The notes under the pieces were generated by a model. The model was not told the DNA's origin. It saw only the letters and a program-made list of their open reading frames with translations, and did not search any database. A DNA stretch of 64,000 nucleotides. It comes from Rhyzopertha dominica. Taxonomy: Eukaryota; Arthropoda; Insecta; Coleoptera; Bostrichidae. This document shows positions 21,871 to 34,049 of the stretch, piece after piece (within the stretch, counting starts at the first letter, position 1; every line of letters starts with the position of its first letter). Location of the stretch: the NCBI GenBank assembly GCA_025024175.1, contig QCXZ01000003.1:58732023-58796022 (forward strand), given 5' to 3'. Made by a program: the position numbers and the translations under genes.

Positions 21871-24800
21871 ACGTACCTGAAACAAACAAAACGTTAGATG
21901 ATCTGGAATCAATCACTTGTGTTTAAAAAGATATTATAGTTCTTGAAATTTTACCATGAGCGCTGGAAGACTCGTCGAATCCATGTTTTGGATATAAAAT
22001 GTCTTCAAAATGCATTGTTCGATTATTAATATTATTATTATCACTACAGCAATTAAAATGAAACAGTGGTTAGCTAATTAAAAAGATTAAAAACTAGTTG
22101 ATTTTGACAATAGAGTCAAAATTCTGCTTGAGGTCGTGTGTTAATTTGTGCGCTAGCGATTGGCATGTACAAATATATTTCAGCAAATTAAAAAAATGAT
22201 CTTACTGTCGAAGATAATTTAAAAATCCCTTATTAATTGTTTTAAACAAGAAACACCAGTGATAAAAGATTTTTATCTTAAAACATGCATAATCTGAAAA
22301 TCTTCCAAGTAATAGGAATGAGTACCTTTAGTTTTAGTTGGTGCGACTCGAAATAGATTCGTTCATATTTCCAGACTAAAACATAAAACACCTGGGTTAT
22401 ATAAAACTATTTTGTCTGCGTTTAGCGGCGCAGTCAAGGAATGGTCCGTTTATTATGAAAGTTAATTCACAAGAATACTGACTTTGAACCCATAGACAAA
22501 TAATATTTATCTAAACGAAAAACTTTCTGGACAACCGTTTAATAACGTTTGTTCTGTTATTACGTCAACAGCCAGATTATTCCATAATTTGAAAACGCCT
22601 TTTTGTTACTTGAAAAATGTTATAATTCCAAACCTACACAAACCGAGGCGTTAAAATTTTTAATTTAATTTTTTTTTAAACTTCCATGTTTCAGTAAACG
22701 CATATTTACATTTGTGTTATAACCGTCACTATAGTGCTAATATAAGTTGAGTAATGAAGCCCTTTACTCACTAGTGGTGTAACAAAAAATCCCCAATCAT
22801 TAGCCAATCAGATAAATTTAACTAAATTACTATTATTTTTAATAAATGTTGAAAAGACTTTTTTTGAAGTTACTAAAATTAACATCAAATGAGTCACCTG
22901 ATCAGAATTCCATATTTTTGCTTTTGCTTCATTCTTAATTTTCTTAGACGCACAAACGTCAATGAACCGTTTATAAACGATTTTATGCTTAGCTTGTGAC
23001 TTATCTAGCACAAATGAAGAAACGACATTTGCAGCAGTTTCTTCAATTATCAAGCAAATTTTCCAATTGGTTGATTACTCATTATTATGGAACTACAATA
23101 TTAATACCCATTTTGTACCAAGAATTTGTTTAGAACTTTGAACGGGTACCATAACACTTCGGAGGTTTCCTTGATATTTATTTTTAATAGTAATGATTGA
23201 TTTAGATTTTTTATATTTTATAAAGTTTTGTACACTACAACTGTAATAACTAATAAGCTTCCATCCCACTAGTTAAGTAAATAGCTATTAAAATACTGAG
23301 ATAAACGGCTTAATTGGCTATATCATTTCTTATTTGGCGTTATCAAAGAAAAACAAAAAGTCAATCTGAAAAGTCTCATTGAAAGAATGTAGAGATTTTA
23401 GATTTTTATGAGTACAAAAATGATAGCACTAGGACCTGAAAACAGACCTTCCACCTTGAAATGATGCAATTTGATTAATTCTACCTTAACAGCTCTTTTC
23501 GAGACCTGTTTAAGTATGTATATGATAGAATTTCGTTTACAGGCAAATGATTGAAGTTGTAAGGCTCAAGCTGTTTGAACAAGTATGCGGTCCTTGAAAC
23601 TTGTAATTAGGTCGGAATCTCCATATAATATGTAAGCCCTCCTGATGATACGCATTATACTGTTGTGCTTGTTCATCTTTTTATACTCATACCGTATAGG
23701 TCCCCTCTCTTCCTTTCGTTCCATATTTTCCGCATCATTTTCCCTTTTCACTGCGGTCTCACACGCATTAATCTATGACAGCGGAGATGTATTCCGAAAG
23801 GGAAATGTTTTTAACGCCTAAATATAAAAACACCACGTGCTAATGTCTTTGTATCTACAGCAGAGACTGGCAGCTTTTAGAATACGCGAACCCCAAAAAT
23901 CGCACTAACTATTTGATACTTGAAATTTAAATCATCACATCAAAAAATAAGTAACCCTACTACTAAATGCGTGTTTGAATTAAAATTATTTTTCGCTTTA
24001 ACAAACAATTTTACACACAAAAAGAAGGGCCAATGGTTTCTCTACTCTCTTACGACATGGACAAAAGCTGATAACATCTTCTGGGCATGCAGAAGACATT
24101 TTTTGTATTTGAACTGGTACCTTCCTTTGGATCAATTTTTAAATTGTATAAATAACATCAACAAACAAATACCATTCATTTTACAGACAAAGGTAATGAT
24201 AGTACTTTGAGAGATAAAGAGCCAAAGAAAAAACAAACTACATTGATTATATATCATTTTTAACAATCAGATTCTCCAAGAACAAAAAAAATATCAGTCA
24301 ATTAATTACGTACCGAACATTAGCGTAAAAATTTCTAAATATTGTCAAATGATCAAAAAAATTATATAGGTGCAGTATTAGTAAATAATATGGACAGGAT
24401 AGATAAAATTAACAAAAGTGGCGTTTACGAAATAAGACAATAATTGTGAAATATGTTATACAGAATACAATAGCCGAAGCTTTTAAAAAACACATGGGTA
24501 TTGCAATTTAACTAATTTTTTGAAGTAAAACACATCTATTTCTTTTTATAACAATTACCTACTACTAAGAAAGATATGGAGTGTTAAAGTTTTTTTTCGT
24601 TTTTAAGTCATTTGGTCATGTCTTTGTACAATATTTTGGCCAAGTAATTGTTAGTACTTTATGTTTATTCAATTTTCTTACAAAAAGTCTTAAAGTAAAA
24701 CACCAAGACATAATTTATTTTCGAACATGGAGATGAAAGATATGGTTTGCTCCGAGGATATTTGACAAAAGTTTTTTCCTTAAATAACGAATTTTTTTCT

Positions 24801-24945
24801 TCCATACTTTATTTCCACACTATATAAGTATATATTTGTCGTAAGATAAATATCGAAGTTTCAGTTGTTCAGTATGGGTAAAGGCTACCATGAAGACATT
24901 AAAGAAACCCACAGCTTATACCTGACTTTCCGCTTTTTCCTATCC
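21871..24945. other. Three kilobases of AT-rich sequence, no gene recognised
   Basis: No transposon motif, repeat or exon could be supported. The longest frames (96 codons at 23920-24210, 81 minus at 22808-23053) have low-complexity translations without a domain. Confidence 0.4.
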
Positions 24946-24949
24946 CTTC

Positions 24950-25380
24950 CGTGATGTATTAAACATAGAACAAAATAGAGAATGCGGCGACAAATGCGTG
25001 CTCCTTTTAAAATTCATCAGCATCAGCAGTCGTAGCGCAGGCCTGCCGGAAGGGTCTAATTTTTTATTCCGTTCGCATCGCATATGGATGTGCCGAGACG
25101 TTCGCTCGACACCGGCCGTTCTTCCATCGATTTTTCTGATAAGTGTCCTTCAGACTTTAGTGCTTCTTCAATAAAGTTTAGGTGGTTTAATGAAGCTCGG
25201 CCCTCGAGACCGACGCAGAATTGCCAATAATCGCTGCAAAGGACCGCCGAGTCTTAGAGGTTGCAGGGTGAAAGGGCGGCCGTTGAAAATTCATCGCTGG
25301 GCCTACGATAGGAACGCGAAAATTGCAATCCATTTGTTGCCGTTACAAATACAAGCAGGACTTTGCCTTCCACGGTAGTA
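24950..25380. promoter_or_regulatory. GC-richer island, possible regulatory element
   Basis: About 430 bp of higher GC. A 62-codon frame (25190-25378) is arginine-rich from composition and has no domain. Inferred conserved non-coding element. Confidence 0.3.
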
Positions 25381-25828
25381 CGATAAAAGATTCATAATCT
25401 CGAACATATAATAACAAAAATACAGCAAAACACTACTCGGTATACAATAATACAAAGTAATAACAGTCAAAATAATAATAAAATTTCTTTAATATTCTGT
25501 TAAAAGAAGAAACCCTATTGCAGTGATAAAAGTTCGCAGATAAATAGCGCACAGACAAAACACATTTGTTCAGAGGAAAATGCATAAATATAAAGATTTT
25601 CATGTTGGCAAATACTATACTTGTATGTAACAGGTCTGCAAGCGTTGCACCTGACCTTACCTGACCCAACCTGGTCTAGACTAGTGTCCATAGCTTAATT
25701 GCTACGCTAATGTAATTCCATAATCTCAAACCTAGTTTGTTTGACAGTTTCATCATTTCACTGGCATAGGCCAATAAAAATATCATAATGACTTCCTATA
25801 GTTTTTATTTGTTTTCACTATGTAATGC
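25381..25828. other. No gene recognised
   Basis: AT-rich spacer with a CCTGACCTTACCTGACCCAA run near 25650; nothing else supportable. Confidence 0.4.
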
Positions 25829-26321
25829 ATTTTCGTTCTCCCATTGATAGCACCGCAAAGTACGTGAAAAAGGAGAACTATATATGTATATCACTCAATC
25901 AAGCGAAATTGATCGGATCACGACCAGACTTAGTATGGTAGCAGCTCATGACCCACCGACCTCCAATCCAGAGCCCTACGGTGTGCAGCTTCCTGCTTTA
26001 AAAGTTACAGGACATCAAAGTTGCTGCAGAAAGCACGGCGATTGCAGATCGCTATCACTCAATGGAACGGAACTGATCGGATCACCACCAAACTTAGTAT
26101 GGTAGTAGCTCATGACCCACAGACCTCTAATCCGGAGCCCTACGGTGTGCAGGCTCCCGCTTCAAGAGTTACAGGACATCAAAGTTGCTGCAGATCGCCG
26201 TGCACTAACGTCAGTAGGTTGAAACTACGCGTGAACCACGATCGGAACTACCAGATGTTGTCGGATTGTGCACGTTTTCAGATATCATTTTCGTTCTCCC
26301 ATTGATAGTACCGCGAGGTAA
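25829..26321 (+). repeat. Repeat: 164-bp tandem dimer flanked by direct repeats
   Basis: Two units of period 164 bp run from about 25885 to 26029 and from 26049 to 26193. Matching anchors are GATCGGATCA (25911 and 26075), TAGTATGGTA (25931 and 26095) and GACATCAAAGTTGCTGCAGA (26011 and 26175). The dimer is bracketed by direct copies of TTTTCGTTCTCCCATTGATA, starting one base after 25829 and one base after 26287, each followed by a similar ACCGC-RAGGTA tail. Both units are open in the same frame, but no domain is seen. This is either a satellite remnant or the body of an unclassified element. Confidence 0.65.
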
Positions 26322-27645
26322 TATATTAATATTAATATTAATGAGTCGATCATGGGAGGACGTTTTTTTCGTTTTGGACGATTCCACTGGACAGCTAATA
26401 CAATGTGTATAAAACTACTTTAAGAACTTTAATTTTTAGTGTTGCAAAATAGCATGTTTCGAAAGCTTCAAAATTTACTGTAACTACGCTTTCTTACATA
26501 TTTAATCTCACACAAATCGAATGCTTTCAAAGGTGCACTGATTGTAAAACTTATCTAAATCACTGAGTTGCAGAACTTGTAACCAAGCTGGATTCGCTTC
26601 TATCTATCTTCTACCTTCAATCTTTACGTTATACGTGTTTTGTTTTGCTTGATAACTCTTTTAATTATTGGATAATTCCGAACAATGTACATATACTTTT
26701 GGAAACTTGAATCTTACAATACGAAGTTTCCTTGGTGTGTTGTTCCTTTCTGCATTAGCTGCTCATCTCCCGTTTGAAACACCTGAACAATCCGCATTGC
26801 AGCGTCTCATTCCATGAACTTATGCGTCTTGGCTGGATTCTCGCACAATAGCACAATCGCAGCCATTCTGCTGCAGTGCATTCACAATATCTGGCTCTGT
26901 TAGGAGCGTAATGAGTTGGCTACCCCGAGGGTCCCCTGAATTAGCATCTTATTTGTAGAAATCGCCAGTTGGGATACGTTTGTTCGCCCTCAAATGTGGA
27001 GCGTCTGCCTTTCACGTGTTGCCCATTCAGCAGGAATCCGATGCAGCTGTTATTGCAGAGTGCTTTGTTTTGGATTTGGACGTGGAAACATCGTGCGACA
27101 GTATAAACACGAGCAAATTGTTGTTCGCCCTGTATTCCGGGCTTTTGAGCGTGTTTTTCGAGGGGTTGGGTCTGTTACTAAGTGTAAATAAATGGTGGGG
27201 AAGTGATTTTATTCAACTTCGTTTTTTTATATAAGCAAAACACAAGTTGGTGTGTTGTTTCTTTTATTTTTATCACCGTTGAATGATATTATTAGAGACT
27301 TGCGCACTAAGATATGATGCAATATGGATCACGTTTTATTCTTATGTAGCAATCCAAAGTTCAGCTTGATAAAAATTAGTGAATTTGTCACTTAGCGTGG
27401 CCATAATTTCGAAAGGGAAGTATCTTACTCGAATGTTAATGAAAACAGCAGGACAGCTCAGACTGGAGAGTAAGAACTGTGAAAAAATAGGTCAGTCAGG
27501 CATAGGCTTATCGCGGAGATATAGCTCTGTAAGTAAATGTGAGTGGTGTCCACGTGAGCATCATGGATAAGTTGAATTGCCTGTATGCAAGGAATTTATA
27601 TAGTTATCAAAAGGGGTATTCTGTGTATTAGCCATTATTGTAATT
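26322..27645. other. No gene recognised; mixed composition
   Basis: GC is moderate at 26760-27180. Two overlapping plus frames (84 codons from 26980, 65 from 26994) have no domain. A 63-codon frame at 27379-27570 is also unassigned, although it precedes the RT scrap and could be decayed LINE text. Confidence 0.35.
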
Positions 27646-27647
27646 GT

Positions 27648-27720
27648 GTGGGTACCACAAGGATCCAATTTGGGACCTACGCTCTTCATCGTTTATATCA
27701 ACGACAATGATGATGGTTCG
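27648..27720 (+). pseudogene. Reverse transcriptase scrap (GVPQGS block)
   Basis: WVPQGSNLGPTLFIVYINDN matches the jockey/CR1 'GVPQGSxLGPLLFxxYINDL' block. No flanking RT block could be read in any frame, so only about 70 bp of a non-LTR element are certain. Confidence 0.6.
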
Positions 27721-27794
27721 CTGATAATATGACATTTTCGACATAATACGGGAATATTCGTAAAGTAAGAGGTCGTTTGCATACATTTTAAATT

Positions 27795-28470
27795 AACGGG
27801 TCAGAAGAAAGTTGTACCCATGCAACGCCATCTACTGATTGTCTGCGAAGGCGTCAAAGTGATTATATTGTTTCAGTTGTCGTTTGCAAGTTAGTGAATG
27901 CAGTCAACAATGTTCACGACAATCATTGATCCCTCCAGTTGCAAAGTGCGAGCAGTGATTGGTTTTTGGTGCGCAAAAAGATCCTCAGCCGCTAAAATCT
28001 ACCAGAAATTATGCTTGTTTACGTACCAGCTGTAGAGAGGCTAGATAATGGTGTCGAGAATTAAGAATGGCGCATAAAGGGCGGAGTGACAGACTCTGTG
28101 TCCAGACCGATGAACTTGTTCAACAGCTGGACTGAAAGCTTCGATTTTGTCGACGATTGACCTTGAGTGATCTAGCTGAGGAATTTCCACTTGCTGCTGC
28201 ATTACAGATCAGTTCAGCTTCATTCATTCAGATTCACTAAAACCGAAAAAATCTCCTTACACGGCTGGGAAAATGATGGCAACAGTCTTCTAGGATACGG
28301 ACATTCTTTTGGTTGAATTCATGCAAAATGAGACAAGAATAAATAAATACACGCTCACCAAACTGAGAGGGGCGCCCCAAAGTAGCCGTGTAATTGTCCC
28401 TACACCGTTGCCACAATTAAGAAGAAGATTCACGATTTTCTTTGAGAACTTTATGACTTAGCGATATTTC
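27795..28470 (+). pseudogene. mariner transposon relic (copy A)
   Basis: The left end (ACGGGTCAGAAGAAAGTTGT) aligns with the ends at 38421 and, inverted, at 52428, and the following ATGCAACGCCATCTACTGAT is shared by all three. Coding scraps include GAGCAGTGATTGGTTTTTGG (VIxFLxAKRSSAAKI block), TDELVQQL followed by RRLTLSDLAEEFP, then TVF-DTDILLVEFMQNETRI and NKYTLTKLRGA, which match the mariner 'MATVFWDxxGILLVDFxxxxTTINxxxYCxTLxKL' segment between the first and second Asp. The first Asp block (TGDETW) and the catalytic end are not readable. Stops and gaps show a dead copy; the right inverted end was not found. Confidence 0.8.
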
Positions 28471-28915
28471 TTCTGTTACCATGGAAACACTTGCTTGCAG
28501 GACAACGCTTCGAGAACAACTAGGATCTCAAGAGTCAAGACTGCCGTTATAAACAGGGAAGGTGAAAAAGAAAAGTGAATGGCGATTATGTTGAAAAATG
28601 AAATATGTTTGTAGAAAATTAAATCTGTGGACAAGAATACTTTGTTATTGAGAAAACGACCCTTCTTTACAGATATTCCTCGTATTAAAAAGCACTTAAA
28701 AGATCTGACGGTGATTGCTTTAGATTTCTGTAGAGAAAAGCTTCTGCTTATCTGTTTCTGGTGCGACCAATGTACATATGCTATATAAATAGTCCCACGC
28801 TACTGGTTTTTGCTCTTATTTTTATCGTACGCCATTTAAACTGTATGTATGCTTGACAACATAACAAGGGAACATAATCTAAAAACAAAGCATCTTTTTT
28901 CCTAGTCATGACAAC
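28471..28915. other. No gene recognised
   Basis: Possibly eroded 3' part of the mariner relic; no motif could be read. Confidence 0.35.
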
Positions 28916-28919
28916 AGCG

Positions 28920-29780
28920 TGACAAGTTTCGCATGTAAATCCGACATAGGGACATGATTTGTGGACGGGAACTTCTGCTGTCGCTTTTGGGCAATTAATA
29001 ATTCGTCCCGGTCGCTGCCCATTTTACACTTTTAATAAAATTGCAGTAGAAAAGTTCGTGACAACGTCAGCGGTCCGCGTGCTTTACGGCGGAAAAATTA
29101 TTTTAACCTCAGTTTCGGTTCAACTTGTGGCATAAATTTCGCCGTTCTCTGTGCCGCGTGATTTATTTTTGAAATCCAAGAACATTTTTCATCTGTTCCA
29201 ACATCTGCTGCACCGGAACGCTTCGTGTCCTATTTGCAATGGAAACCGGGGATGCACCGACGCTGAAAAATTAATTTCTAAGTCGGGCGCCGTCAAAAAT
29301 TAGTCCGTGGTTAGTTTTTTCTGTGCGAACCGTCGTCGCTTTTAGCGAAACAAACACGTAACGCGCCCCCTTTTAGAAATCATTACGCGAAACTTCGACG
29401 TCTTTGCTGGCGGGTCTGAATTTTCTTGCCCGGCTCGCCTCCAACTAGATATTTTAATTGGAAAAGTTTGAGAATTCTATTTCAACTCATATTTCACTGT
29501 ACAAAGCGCCAAAAGAATCTCTGTTGGCGGAATACCTCCGGTGTACATGGCATTCTTTTCCCTTTTTTATTTGGGTTAGTGTGGAAATGATGGGCCTAAA
29601 TTATTATTAAAATCAACAGTCCCGATATCGAGAACGGCGAAAAAATATTTGTCTTTAATAAAGAAATTAAACAAGAGACACTGTGCCCGCGGATGATACT
29701 AATTAAGCGGTATTACGTCTGTCTTGGCAAATTTGTATTAGCGACCGCTGATTGGGCGGGCGTCTCTAGAGATGTGGCGA
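28920..29780. promoter_or_regulatory. Long GC-richer island, possible regulatory element
   Basis: Nearly 900 bp of raised GC with homeodomain-type cores (CAATTAATAATT, AAATTAATTT), an ATGTAAAT octamer-like site near 28936 and, just to the right, ATAACTCATGATAAATTTTA. No frame above 60 codons is open. It is one of the strongest candidates for a conserved cis-regulatory element. Confidence 0.35.
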
Positions 29781-30164
29781 TAAAAATAACTCATGATAAA
29801 TTTTAGTACATCACTCCAACCCCTTTATACACCGGGAAAATATTTATCGACTTCTTTGTTCTACTCATTATCCCTCAAAATTGTTACTGTCTTGTTCGGG
29901 CAACACACTTCATTCTTGCAAACTTTTCTCACCTACAAAAGAAGTGTAAGTACATCTCATAAGTAAGTACTTGGGTTTTGTCTGAGACCTTCATTTATAA
30001 GCACCAAATGCAGTGCACGAGCGAAACAGAAGTGCTATTTACTTAGTTACGCTTGATGAAAATGTCTTCTGCACAACCGGGCTTTTAAGTGTAAGCTTTT
30101 AAAACAATAAAAGTTGCTAGACAGGTTTTGCAATATCGCTTTATTTATTACAATTTGTCTAAAT
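29781..30164. other. No gene recognised
   Basis: AT-rich sequence with no supportable feature. Confidence 0.4.
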
Positions 30165-30295
30165 AGTTTCCATCAGAAGTAGCAACCAATCACTTCTCAC
30201 GTGGACGGAATGAGCATACTTCTTGTTTTCTAATTGATTTTTCACAACTGGTAAAAGGCCGAAGTCACAGAAGCAAGGTTGAGACTGTTTGGAAG
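30165..30295 (-). pseudogene. Possible mariner-like transposase C-terminal scrap
   Basis: On minus, CDFGLLPVVKNQLENKKYA resembles the 'CDFxLFPxLKxxLxGxxFx' segment following the third catalytic Asp in mariner-like transposases. Only about 40 residues can be followed, so this is weak. Confidence 0.3.
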
Positions 30296-30898
30296 AATTT
30301 TTGGCCCTTTCTGTAAAAAAATCTTCGGTACCCTAAGATTTATGTGCCTTGTCTCGAGCTTGAACGGACCTATTATGGAAACGTTTTCACATTATGATCA
30401 TGTTCAAAAGTCTAACATTAACTGCTGGCTGTTATGTTGTTTGTTCATATATGTTCATATTCCATTATCTTATACATATTTGTCTATAGTTTGAGGTACT
30501 CTGTAAGGTGAACCTGACATTAGCGTAGAGGTGGGGCCAGATCAGATCAAGTCCCCCACGCCAATTGTCATTAAAGATATTAAAGCATTGTTAAGGCAAT
30601 AGTAAATTCTTATCTCATGCAGTATCTGTAAACTAGAATCTTAAATAAATATATACCCTGCACCTTACGTCAACATATTCTAAGGTGATGTATTACTGCA
30701 TCCATAATTTATTTTAGGCACATACTGTTTTATCATAGCGAACGTAAAACTGATAACACGTTATTATAAGGGACCTTGATACAAATTATGAATAATGATG
30801 TTGGGTTACCGGTAAGCAATAAATGCAGATAGGACAGACCAAGTTGTTAAAATTTATTTGGTTTTTCACTCATGCCAACTGTAAGTGGGTCATCATCC
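30296..30898. other. No gene recognised
   Basis: AT-rich sequence with no supportable feature. Confidence 0.4.
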
Positions 30899-30900
30899 TA

Positions 30901-31845
30901 CGAGGGTCATTCGGTAAACAACGAAACAAATTAATGTAGCTCATAATCATTACAATACTTTCAGGACGTCAAGTTGGTATCATTGTGATGCTATCTGCTC
31001 AGCTGTTTAAGAACAGTTTTTAAACATAAGCTCCAAAAGTTTCGCTTTACTATGGCAAGTCCGCTCAAACATTGCAGAAGAGCAACGGTGCAGTAATTAG
31101 ATGTTTAGTCGCAGGAGTCATAGTGAAATTCACGGAAGAATGTTAAGAGTATAGGGAAATAATTTTTTGATCCGTTCAATTGTTTATAAATGGGTAGAAT
31201 TTACATGAATGAATTGAATCTCGAATGGACGCTTTAATTCGGCACAATAGGCGTATCATCGTTGAACTGATGAGAGTGCTGGTACTGTTGCTAATAATAA
31301 AAATAAGCTGCAGTAGAAAAATACCTGCGCGAGATGGATACAAATACGACTTACAGACAACCATAAAGAACCAATGCTTCAAATCTGTCAACGGCTGAAA
31401 AATGATATTTGAAACAGAATAACTTTTTATAGGAATTGTTACATATGATGAAACATGAACGAAATTCAAATCGCAGCCATCTGCAGGTAAAGTTATGCTG
31501 ATAGCATTTTGGAATTCATAAGCGCCTATTTATTGCGATTATCTTGCAGACTAACAAACTATCAACAACTACTATTACAGTGACATGCTCGAAAACAAAA
31601 AACGGCCTGCCATTCGCACCAAAGTCCTGAATCCTTGACTGGAAAAATGTGATTTTCTTCAAGACAACGCGCGCTCACATACGGTCCAGTTAACTGAAAA
31701 TACACTGTAAAATTGAGATGGAAGATCCTTCTACATTCCCCTTACAGCCTCGACCTTTTCCCATCAAACTTCCATTTGTTTGGACCACGCTTGGGACATC
31801 TTTTTGTCAGAGGTAAAATCCATCAAGGGATGAAAGGCCGCAGGC
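30901..31845 (+). pseudogene. mariner transposon relic (copy C, separate subfamily)
   Basis: TA at 30899-30900 precedes CGAGGGTCATTCGGTAAACA, a mariner-type left end. Reading across frames: EEQR, then EIHGRMLRV and SIVYKWVE (helix-turn-helix region), VTYDET for the first catalytic Asp block, SAGKVMLIAFWNS, TINNYYYSDMLENKKRPAI, FLQDNARSHTVQLTE (second Asp), and HSPYSLDLFPSNFHLFGP for the third, where SDFHLF has become SNFHLF. The order is that of the mariner family with 'KxSAGKVMxxxFWD' and 'QDNARPH' motifs, different from copies A and B. Many stops and shifts show a dead copy. The coding text ends in the start of a 50-bp minisatellite. Confidence 0.85.
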
Positions 31846-32052
31846 CATAGTATTTGTCAGAGGTGATATCCATCGTGGGATGAAAAGCCACAGACCATGA
31901 TATTTATCAGAAGTGGGATCCATCGAGGGATGGAAGGCCGCAAACCATGGTATTTGTCAGAAGTGGGATACATAGAGGGATAAAAGATCTCAGGTTATGG
32001 TATTATCAGAAATGTAATTCATCGAGAGATAAAGGCTCGCAGGCCATGGTCG
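31811..32052 (+). repeat. 50-bp minisatellite, about five units
   Basis: Units begin AGGTAAAATCCATCAAGGGA, AGGTGATATCCATCGTGGGA, AAGTGGGATCCATCGAGGGA and AAGTGGGATACATAGAGGGA, and end TATTTGTCAG; a fifth, more diverged unit ends at GGCCATGGT. Units are 49-50 bp. The first unit is also readable as transposase codons (FVRGKIHQGMK) of the mariner relic just upstream. Confidence 0.85.
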
Positions 32053-32190
32053 GGTAGGGTGTGGTTGCTGAGATGTTATGTATTCGCGAGGAAGAGTCCG
32101 CTTCCTTTCCTTTCTCGTAGAAATCTTGCCATAGAAGTGGAGAGTGGGGTTAGCCATGCCCGGATTTACCCGTCTTTCACCCCCCACCCT

Positions 32191-32296
32191 AAAAAAGTGC
32201 ACAATCCGGCAACACCGCGTCAAAAATTTCTGGAAGATTCACTCGTCGATTTCTCCCAATAAATCTTAAAAAGTGCACAATCCGGTAACGCCGCGT
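32191..32296 (+). repeat. Short direct repeat around AAAGTGCACAATCCGG
   Basis: A block of about 29 bp containing AAAAAGTGCACAATCCGG, then AACACCGCGT or AACGCCGCGT, occurs at 32191-32220 and 32268-32296, 76 bp apart. The text between and after the copies is unrelated. Confidence 0.7.
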
Positions 32297-32506
32297 TCGA
32301 ATATATTTCGGGGGCAAACCGAACAGTTTTTGAGCTACCTACATCAGTTGTCTCGTTATTTACTAAATCACCCTCGTACACACAACGAAGAAATACCATC
32401 ATTAACTAAACTGGAACGCCATTCTAGACACTTATGTAGTGTTACATATAATGATATCGTCGTTATATAATGTATAAATACGGCTATAACTATAAATCTA
32501 ACCAGG

Positions 32507-32690
32507 GCTTTGGTAGTATAGCTGATAGTACATAAGGGTATTAACCCTAAGGTCGCGGGTTCGATTTCCGATCAAAACCGATACAACAACTTTTTTATAT
32601 GGATTTGCCTGCGTAACCATAAAATACCCAATCCATCCATCATAATAAATACTTCGAAGCAATAATTAATTGTCACATTACCATTTAACA
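32507..32690 (+). repeat. tRNA-derived SINE copy
   Basis: GCTTTGGTAGTATAGCTGAT (A-box-like) is followed by CGCGGGTTCGATTTCCGATC (B-box), then CTTTTTTATATGGATTTGCCTGCG and an AT-rich tail. It shares the layout and tail words with the 2.9- and 52.5-kb copies. Confidence 0.65.
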
Positions 32691-32749
32691 GTTTTTTATG
32701 AGCTGGTAATGATTATTCTTGTTTGACTTCCTTAATCAAAATAACATTT

Positions 32750-33420
32750 TTATTTCTTCATCTGCCCATCCGGTAAGTTGTGTCCTGCACCATTACAAGA
32801 TGAAACAGACTTTACTATACCATACAACAATTGCTCATTCAAGCATGCCCTACCGCCAATTTCGAGCCAACAAGAACAATGCAACATAAACTTGCTTGTT
32901 TTGCGATAATACCCGACCTCAAATAACTGGCGGGAAGCACAGTTTTGCTTTTTAATCGTTTCTGAACACGCGAAATGACTCATACCAATCCGTTTACCTT
33001 TTAGGCACACGTACTAAGTCGCAATCGTGCCTTTTTCAACCGAGGATTTCTCTGTGTTTCAATCTGTACGCAACGTAACACCTGATTAGGCCAGCCCATT
33101 TTCTCAACTGGGCTCTTTCGAAATCCAATCAGTTTAATTTGAAATGCACCAAATTAAATTCTTCTTTGAGCGGGGAAATTGCACAGGCGCATCTTGATAA
33201 TTTATCGGCGATATTAGACATCACGGGCTGAGAAAAATTGCACAGCGGTACAACGCAAGGCGCACGGTTATATTGGGAAATAAATTGAATGAATACACAT
33301 AAATTTTCAACTGGTCGGAGAGAAATAGGGAGTTACGTTACGTGTGTGCATGACACATATGCGGAAAGAGAAGTGTTCCATCTCAGTGCGAAATACAGAG
33401 AAAAGGATACTGCGTGACAC
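32750..33420. promoter_or_regulatory. GC-richer island, possible regulatory element
   Basis: About 650 bp of raised GC. An 86-codon minus frame (32750-33010) has scattered cysteines but no recognisable zinc pattern. Inferred conserved non-coding element. Confidence 0.3.
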
Positions 33421-33479
33421 TAAAGACTTGCAAGGAAAAATAGCTATTATGATCTGATATTCTCATCGCGTAATAGTCT

Positions 33480-33665
33480 TAATTGAATATATAAATTATT
33501 AAAATTTAAACCTCTTCTGATGCATTCATGAATGCTTGTAGGAATTGAAAGAATAGTTGTCATCTTCTTCAGGCAATCTTTCCAGAATCTGGAAAAACGG
33601 GCTAGTTGTGGAGTCTTCCACCAGTCATATACCAAATATGTTCGATGAAGTTTAAATCGGGAGAT
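33480..33665 (-). pseudogene. Tc1-like transposase C-terminal relic
   Basis: On minus, RSPDLNFIEHIWYMTGGRLH matches the Tc1 'SPDLNPIEHxWDxLGRRL' block with the third catalytic Glu (IEH). The continuation, with stops, resembles the 'LxxALxEEWxxIP' tail, ending near FMNASEE. Upstream catalytic blocks were not found. Confidence 0.7.
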
Positions 33666-34045
33666 CTATGAAAAAGTATTAAGACATGTAAAATGGCTCA
33701 GAGAAAACAAAGTATTGAGAGGATTTCAAATCTCTTTAAAAAGAAATCAAACAACAGTATATCTGAAAATTCCAGGGCATAAGCAACCAGTCATTTACTT
33801 AATGACAAAACAAAGAAGAGAGCTGCTAAAGGGCAAACGATACTTGAATTACATCAGAGAAAAGCTAAAAAAACAGGTAAGCGATAGTAATAGAGATAGG
33901 AGGTTGCGAAATCAGAATTGTGTTCTTAAAAAAAAATCCGAAAAATAAGTCGCAAGAAACTAAACTAAACCAGTCATTTGAAAAATGCGGGGCGATGGGT
34001 TAAGTATACCTAATAGAAAGAAATACATGGCATCGCACTACATAA
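33666..34045. other. No gene recognised
   Basis: A lysine-rich 77-codon frame (33715-33948) lies here. It has no known domain and may be part of the decayed LINE that follows. Confidence 0.3.
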
Positions 34046-34049
34046 GTTA

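Noticed and set aside
27379..27570. 63-codon plus frame upstream of the RT scrap as part of the same LINE
   Set aside because: No RT or endonuclease block could be matched in it, so it is left unassigned.
31811..32052. CRISPR-like array with 50-bp spacing
   Set aside because: The whole 50-bp unit repeats, with no unique spacers; it is a minisatellite.
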